From: Frigoribacterium sp. Leaf263
GTDB lineage: Bacteria; Actinomycetota; Actinomycetes; Actinomycetales; Microbacteriaceae
NCBI RefSeq assembly: GCF_001422285.1
Contig: NZ_LMMO01000004.1
Location: 436,983-500,982 of the forward strand
Reading direction: 5' to 3'
DNA length: 64,000 nt
Part shown: positions 60,635 through 64,000 of the stretch, in pieces
Layout of the letters: every line of letters begins with the position of its first letter
How positions within the stretch are numbered: position 1 is the stretch's first letter
Notes under the pieces: model-generated
Database searches by the model: none
What the model was told of the DNA's origin: nothing
Seen by the model: the letters and a program-made list of their open reading frames with translations, nothing else
Position numbers and translations under genes: made by a program

Positions 60635-61180
60635 ATGAATCGCGCCGTCTACGCGGTGATGGGCACCGTGCTGTTCGCGGCGCTGATCATCACCACCGCC
60701 GCGTTCGAGAGCGTGCTCCTCGACCGCGACGTCATCTCCGAGCCCGATGCGGGGACGCTGCTCGGCCCCGCGATGTTCGCCGCCGCCGTGCTGATCGTCC
60801 TGCTGGCGCTGCTGCGGTCGGCCGCCGTGGCCGACGCGGTGGAGGGCGGTGCTCCCGTCATGCGCGGGGCCTTCCCGGCTCAGCCCGCCGACGATCCGGC
60901 CCGGCGGGCCGGCGCCCGCCCGTCGCTCGACCCGGACGACGAGTTCCGCCCGGGGCACGCCCCGCTGCTGCCGACGGCCCTCGCGACCACCGTGCTGGTG
61001 TACCTCGGCATGCTCCTCGTCGGTTCGGTCTGGTACGGCCTGGTCCGAGACGAGCTCGTGTCGACGGCCCTCTTCGCCGGGCGCTACGCCCTGTCGCCCC
61101 TCGTCCTCGGCTCGGCGCTCTGGGCGGGCCTCGTGGTGGCTGGGACGATCGCGATCTCCCGGGTCGAACCGCGCACCTGA
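60635..61180 (+). CDS. Four-helix membrane protein of unknown function
   Basis: A 181-residue protein. Four hydrophobic helices in two pairs: [57 protein letters not shown] and [18 protein letters not shown], split by a polar Asp/Pro/Arg loop (about residues 75-115). ATG 60635 follows TAGCCT by 8 bases, so probably leaderless. I recognise no family with certainty. Ends 261 bases before rpsL. Confidence 0.65.
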   Translation: MNRAVYAVMGTVLFAALIITTAAFESVLLDRDVISEPDAGTLLGPAMFAAAVLIVLLALLRSAAVADAVEGGAPVMRGAFPAQPADDPARRAGARPSLDPDDEFRPGHAPLLPTALATTVLVYLGMLLVGSVWYGLVRDELVSTALFAGRYALSPLVLGSALWAGLVVAGTIAISRVEPRT

Positions 61181-61224
61181 CGCCGCGCGTCCGCCTCCGG
61201 CGTCCCCGATGGGCCCACCGACAT

Positions 61225-61254
61225 TTGATTAACCCCGCGGGTCGAAGCTATGCT
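61225..61254 (+). promoter_or_regulatory. Promoter of the rpsL-rpsG-fusA operon
   Basis: TTGATT, 18 bases, TATGCT. The leader to rpsL is about 180 bases. Confidence 0.72.
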
Positions 61255-61325
61255 CTAGCGGGTGTGCGCTTAACTGCGCGCCCGAAAAATCCCCCTCGGC
61301 GTCAGCGCCGGGTCGGGTACCGACC

Positions 61326-61365
61326 GTCTCGGCCACCGAGACGAGGATGCCGGCGGATCCGCCGG
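61326..61365 (+). promoter_or_regulatory. Structured leader of the rpsL operon
   Basis: GTCTCGG-CCA-CCGAGAC (61326-61342) and the perfect 16-base palindrome CCGGCGGATCCGCCGG (61350-61365) follow each other. Possible ribosomal protein or attenuation control; no binding motif recognised. Confidence 0.5.
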
Positions 61366-61441
61366 ACAGAGCAGAGCGATGCGAGAGCAACGCGACTCGA
61401 CGTGGTCGTCAGACCGGGTCGAGATCGAACGAGGAGAACCA

Positions 61442-61816
61442 GTGCCAACTATTCAGCAGCTGGTCCGCAAGGGACGCACGCCGAAGGTCGTCAAGACCAA
61501 GGCCCCCGCCCTGCGGTCCAACCCCCAGCAGCGTGGCGTGTGCACCCGTGTGTACACCACCACCCCCAAGAAGCCGAACTCCGCGCTCCGCAAGGTCGCT
61601 CGTGTGAAGCTCTCGAACGGCACCGAGGTCACCGCCTACATCCCCGGCGAGGGCCACAACCTGCAGGAGCACTCGATGGTGCTCGTGCGCGGCGGTCGTG
61701 TCAAAGACCTCCCCGGTGTGCGCTACAAGATCGTCCGTGGCGCCCTCGACACCCAGGCCGTGAAGAACCGCAAGCAGGCTCGCAGCCTCTACGGTGCGAA
61801 GAAGGACAAGAAGTAA
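61442..61816 (+). CDS. rpsL: 30S ribosomal protein S12
   Basis: A 124-residue S12, GTG start with GAGGAGAAC upstream. [20 protein letters not shown] contains wild-type Lys at the first streptomycin position, and [19 protein letters not shown] the second. Overlaps rpsG by one base. Confidence 0.98.
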   Translation: MPTIQQLVRKGRTPKVVKTKAPALRSNPQQRGVCTRVYTTTPKKPNSALRKVARVKLSNGTEVTAYIPGEGHNLQEHSMVLVRGGRVKDLPGVRYKIVRGALDTQAVKNRKQARSLYGAKKDKK

Positions 61817-62286
61817 TGCCTCGTAAAGGACCCGCGCCCAAGCGCCCTGTCGTCGCCGACCCGGTCTACGGTGCGCCGATCGTCAGCCAGCTCGTCAACA
61901 AGATCCTCCTCGACGGCAAGAAGGGGCTCGCCGAGCGCATCGTCTACGGTGCTCTCGCCGGCGTCTCCGCCAAGAACGACCAGGATGCGGTCGCCACGCT
62001 GAAGAAGGCGCTCGACAACGTGCGCCCGACTCTCGAGGTCCGCTCGCGCCGCGTCGGCGGTTCGACCTACCAGGTCCCCGTCGAGGTCAAGCCCCACCGC
62101 GCCAACACCCTGGCTCTCCGCTGGCTCACCAGCTACGCCAAGGCTCGTCGCGAGAAGACCATGACCGAGCGTCTCATGAACGAGATCCTCGACGCTTCGA
62201 ACGGTCTGGGCGCCGCTGTCAAGCGTCGCGAGGACACGCACAAGATGGCCGAGTCGAACAAGGCCTTCGCGCACTACCGCTGGTAA
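61816..62286 (+). CDS. rpsG: 30S ribosomal protein S7
   Basis: A 156-residue S7 with [40 protein letters not shown]-like core and C-terminal [20 protein letters not shown]. Standard length. Binds 16S rRNA and nucleates the head of the small subunit. Confidence 0.98.
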   Translation: MPRKGPAPKRPVVADPVYGAPIVSQLVNKILLDGKKGLAERIVYGALAGVSAKNDQDAVATLKKALDNVRPTLEVRSRRVGGSTYQVPVEVKPHRANTLALRWLTSYAKARREKTMTERLMNEILDASNGLGAAVKRREDTHKMAESNKAFAHYRW

Positions 62287-62292
62287 CCGGCC

Positions 62293-62333
62293 GAGGAGGC
62301 GCGGTGTGCGCACGACGCGCACCGCACCTTCTC
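62293..62333 (+). repeat. Hairpin between rpsG and fusA containing a repeat variant
   Basis: GCGGT-GT-GCGC (62301-62311) pairs with GCGCACCGC (62317-62325), flanked by GAGGAGG and CCTTCTC. The left side starts GAGGAGGCGCGGTG, a variant of the dispersed repeat. It may attenuate transcription into fusA. Confidence 0.45.
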
Positions 62334-62372
62334 GTCCCCCCAACTTCCCCACCTACCCCTTCGGAGGAACCC

Positions 62373-64000
62373 GTGGCACAGGACGTGCTCACCGACCTGA
62401 ACAAGGTCCGCAACATCGGCATCATGGCTCACATCGATGCTGGCAAGACGACGACCACCGAGCGCATCCTGTACTACACGGGCATCACCCACAAGATCGG
62501 TGAGGTCCACGACGGTGCGGCCACGATGGACTGGATGGCGCAGGAGCAGGAGCGCGGCATCACCATCACCTCGGCTGCGACGACGTGCTTCTGGAACAAG
62601 AACCAGATCAACATCATCGACACCCCGGGCCACGTCGACTTCACGGTCGAGGTCGAGCGTTCGCTCCGCGTGCTCGACGGCGCGGTCGCCGTCTTCGACG
62701 GCAAGGAGGGCGTCGAGCCCCAGTCCGAGACCGTCTGGCGTCAGGCCGACAAGTACGACGTCCCCCGCATCTGCTTCGTCAACAAGATGGACAAGCTGGG
62801 CGCCGACTTCTACTTCACGGTCGACACGATCATCAACCGCCTCGGTGCGAAGCCCCTGGTCATGCAGCTCCCCATCGGAGCCGAGAGCTCCTTCGAGGGC
62901 GTCGTCGACCTGGTCGAGATGCGTGCCCTCACGTGGCGCGGCGACGCCAAGGGTGACGTCGAGCTGGGTGCGAAGTACGAGATCGAGGAGATCCCGGAAG
63001 ACCTCAAGGAGAAGGCCGCGGAGTACCGCGCCAAGCTCCTCGAGACGGTCGCCGAGTCCGACGACGTGCTGCTCGAGAAGTACTTCGGCGGCGAAGAGCT
63101 GACGATCGCCGAGATCAAGGCGGCCGTCCGCAAGATGACGGTCAACTCCGAGCTCTACCCGATCTTCTGCGGTTCGGCCTTCAAGAACCGCGGTGTGCAG
63201 CCGATGCTCGACGCGGTCATCGACTACCTCCCCTCGCCGCTCGACGTGCCTCCCATGGAGGGTCACGACGTCCGCGACGCCGAGAAGATCATCATCCGCA
63301 AGCCCGAGTCGTCGGAGCCCTTCTCGGCTCTGGCCTTCAAGGTCGCGGTGCACCCCTTCTTCGGTCGACTGACCTACGTGCGCGTCTACTCGGGATCCAT
63401 CGAGTCCGGCGCCCAGGTCATCAACTCGACCAAAGACAAGAAGGAGCGCATCGGCAAGATCTTCCAGATGCACTCCAACAAGGAGAACCCGGTCGACAGC
63501 GTCACCGCCGGGCACATCTACGCGGTCATCGGTCTGAAGTTCACGACGACCGGCGACACCCTGTGCGACCCCTCCGAGCAGATCGTCCTCGAGTCGATGA
63601 CCTTCCCGGAGCCCGTCATCGAGGTCGCCATCGAGCCGAAGACGAAGGCCGACCAGGAGAAGCTCTCCCTGGCCATCCAGAAGCTCGCCGAAGAGGACCC
63701 GACGTTCCGCGTCGAGCTCAACGCCGAGACCGGTCAGACGGTCATCAAGGGCATGGGCGAGCTGCACCTCGACATCCTCGTCGACCGCATGAAGCGCGAG
63801 TTCAACGTCGAGGCCAACGTCGGCAAGCCCCAGGTGGCCTACCGCGAGACGCTCAAGAAGGGCATCGAGCGCTACGACTACACCCACAAGAAGCAGACCG
63901 GTGGGTCGGGTCAGTTCGCCAAGGTCCAGATCGCGCTCGAGCCCTTCGAGGTCACGGCGGAGTCGACCTACGAGTTCGTCAACAAGGTCACGGGTGGTCG
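62373..64000 (+). CDS. fusA: Elongation factor G, 3' end beyond the window
   Basis: The first 542 codons of EF-G. GTG 62373 with GGAGGAAC upstream. G1 [16 protein letters not shown]2 [12 protein letters not shown]3 [18 protein letters not shown]4 VNKMDK, then domain II ([20 protein letters not shown]) and domain III/IV start ([20 protein letters not shown]). The frame is open to the last base; about 160 residues are missing. Confidence 0.97.
   Translation, partial: MAQDVLTDLNKVRNIGIMAHIDAGKTTTTERILYYTGITHKIGEVHDGAATMDWMAQEQERGITITSAATTCFWNKNQINIIDTPGHVDFTVEVERSLRVLDGAVAVFDGKEGVEPQSETVWRQADKYDVPRICFVNKMDKLGADFYFTVDTIINRLGAKPLVMQLPIGAESSFEGVVDLVEMRALTWRGDAKGDVELGAKYEIEEIPEDLKEKAAEYRAKLLETVAESDDVLLEKYFGGEELTIAEIKAAVRKMTVNSELYPIFCGSAFKNRGVQPMLDAVIDYLPSPLDVPPMEGHDVRDAEKIIIRKPESSEPFSALAFKVAVHPFFGRLTYVRVYSGSIESGAQVINSTKDKKERIGKIFQMHSNKENPVDSVTAGHIYAVIGLKFTTTGDTLCDPSEQIVLESMTFPEPVIEVAIEPKTKADQEKLSLAIQKLAEEDPTFRVELNAETGQTVIKGMGELHLDILVDRMKREFNVEANVGKPQVAYRETLKKGIERYDYTHKKQTGGSGQFAKVQIALEPFEVTAESTYEFVNKVTGG

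Overview
The window is very G+C-rich DNA with dense actinobacterial gene order (rpoB-rpoC, then rpsL-rpsG-fusA), many GTG/TTG starts, several genes that look leaderless (a TANNNT box 6-8 bases before the start codon), and a single-membrane type flagellar locus. Protein families and layout fit a motile Microbacteriaceae-like actinobacterium; genus cannot be fixed by eye.

Layout. 1-9.9 kb holds housekeeping and accessory genes: AbiEi/DUF559-like protein, DEAD-box RNA helicase, DUF1684, SRPBCC, ComB-like, DUF427, CGNR regulator, SprT metallopeptidase, TPR-like protein and a PQQ-type sugar dehydrogenase lipoprotein. 10.1-18.5 kb is the late flagellar block: fliW-flgL-flgK-flgN on the minus strand, then fliA, fliC, fliD, fliS and a FliT-position gene on the plus strand. 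A citrate transporter (CitMHS) and a divergent CitA/CitB-type two-component system interrupt the locus at 18.7-23.1 kb. 23.1-50.7 kb is the basal body, motor and export block: flgBC-fliEFG, fliHIJ-NlpC-fliK-flgDE, a MshEN-type glycosyltransferase plus membrane partner, YitT, flbD-motAB, fliMNOPQR-flhBA, an FlhF-like protein and csrA. 50.8-64 kb is core: a spermidine-synthase-like methyltransferase, rpoBC, small genes, rpsL-rpsG and the first part of fusA.

Control. Six sites read TWACGCS-N12-GYCGAYAGN with an invariant 12-base spacer, in front of flgN-flgK-flgL-fliW, fliC, flgB, fliH, flbD-motAB and fliM. This is a self-consistent FliA (sigma-28) regulon, and fliA lies in its middle. Just downstream, the leaders of fliC, flgB, fliH and flbD contain hairpins whose loops show ACGGAT or ATGGAT. 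These look like CsrA sites, and csrA and its antagonist fliW are both present, suggesting a FliW-CsrA-flagellin switch extended to other flagellar mRNAs.

Repeats. A 13-base word, GGAGGCGCGGGTC, occurs 22 times exactly (both strands) plus many near copies and two tandem arrays. It lies in genes in different reading frames, across stop codons, in intergenic DNA and inside one sigma-28 promoter, but is absent as an exact copy from rpoBC, rpsLG and fusA. A second family is five long hairpins in which each arm carries a short word repeated with a 19-base period. I regard these two families, the CsrA/FliA leader system and the glycosyltransferase with a putative c-di-GMP domain as the most novel content.
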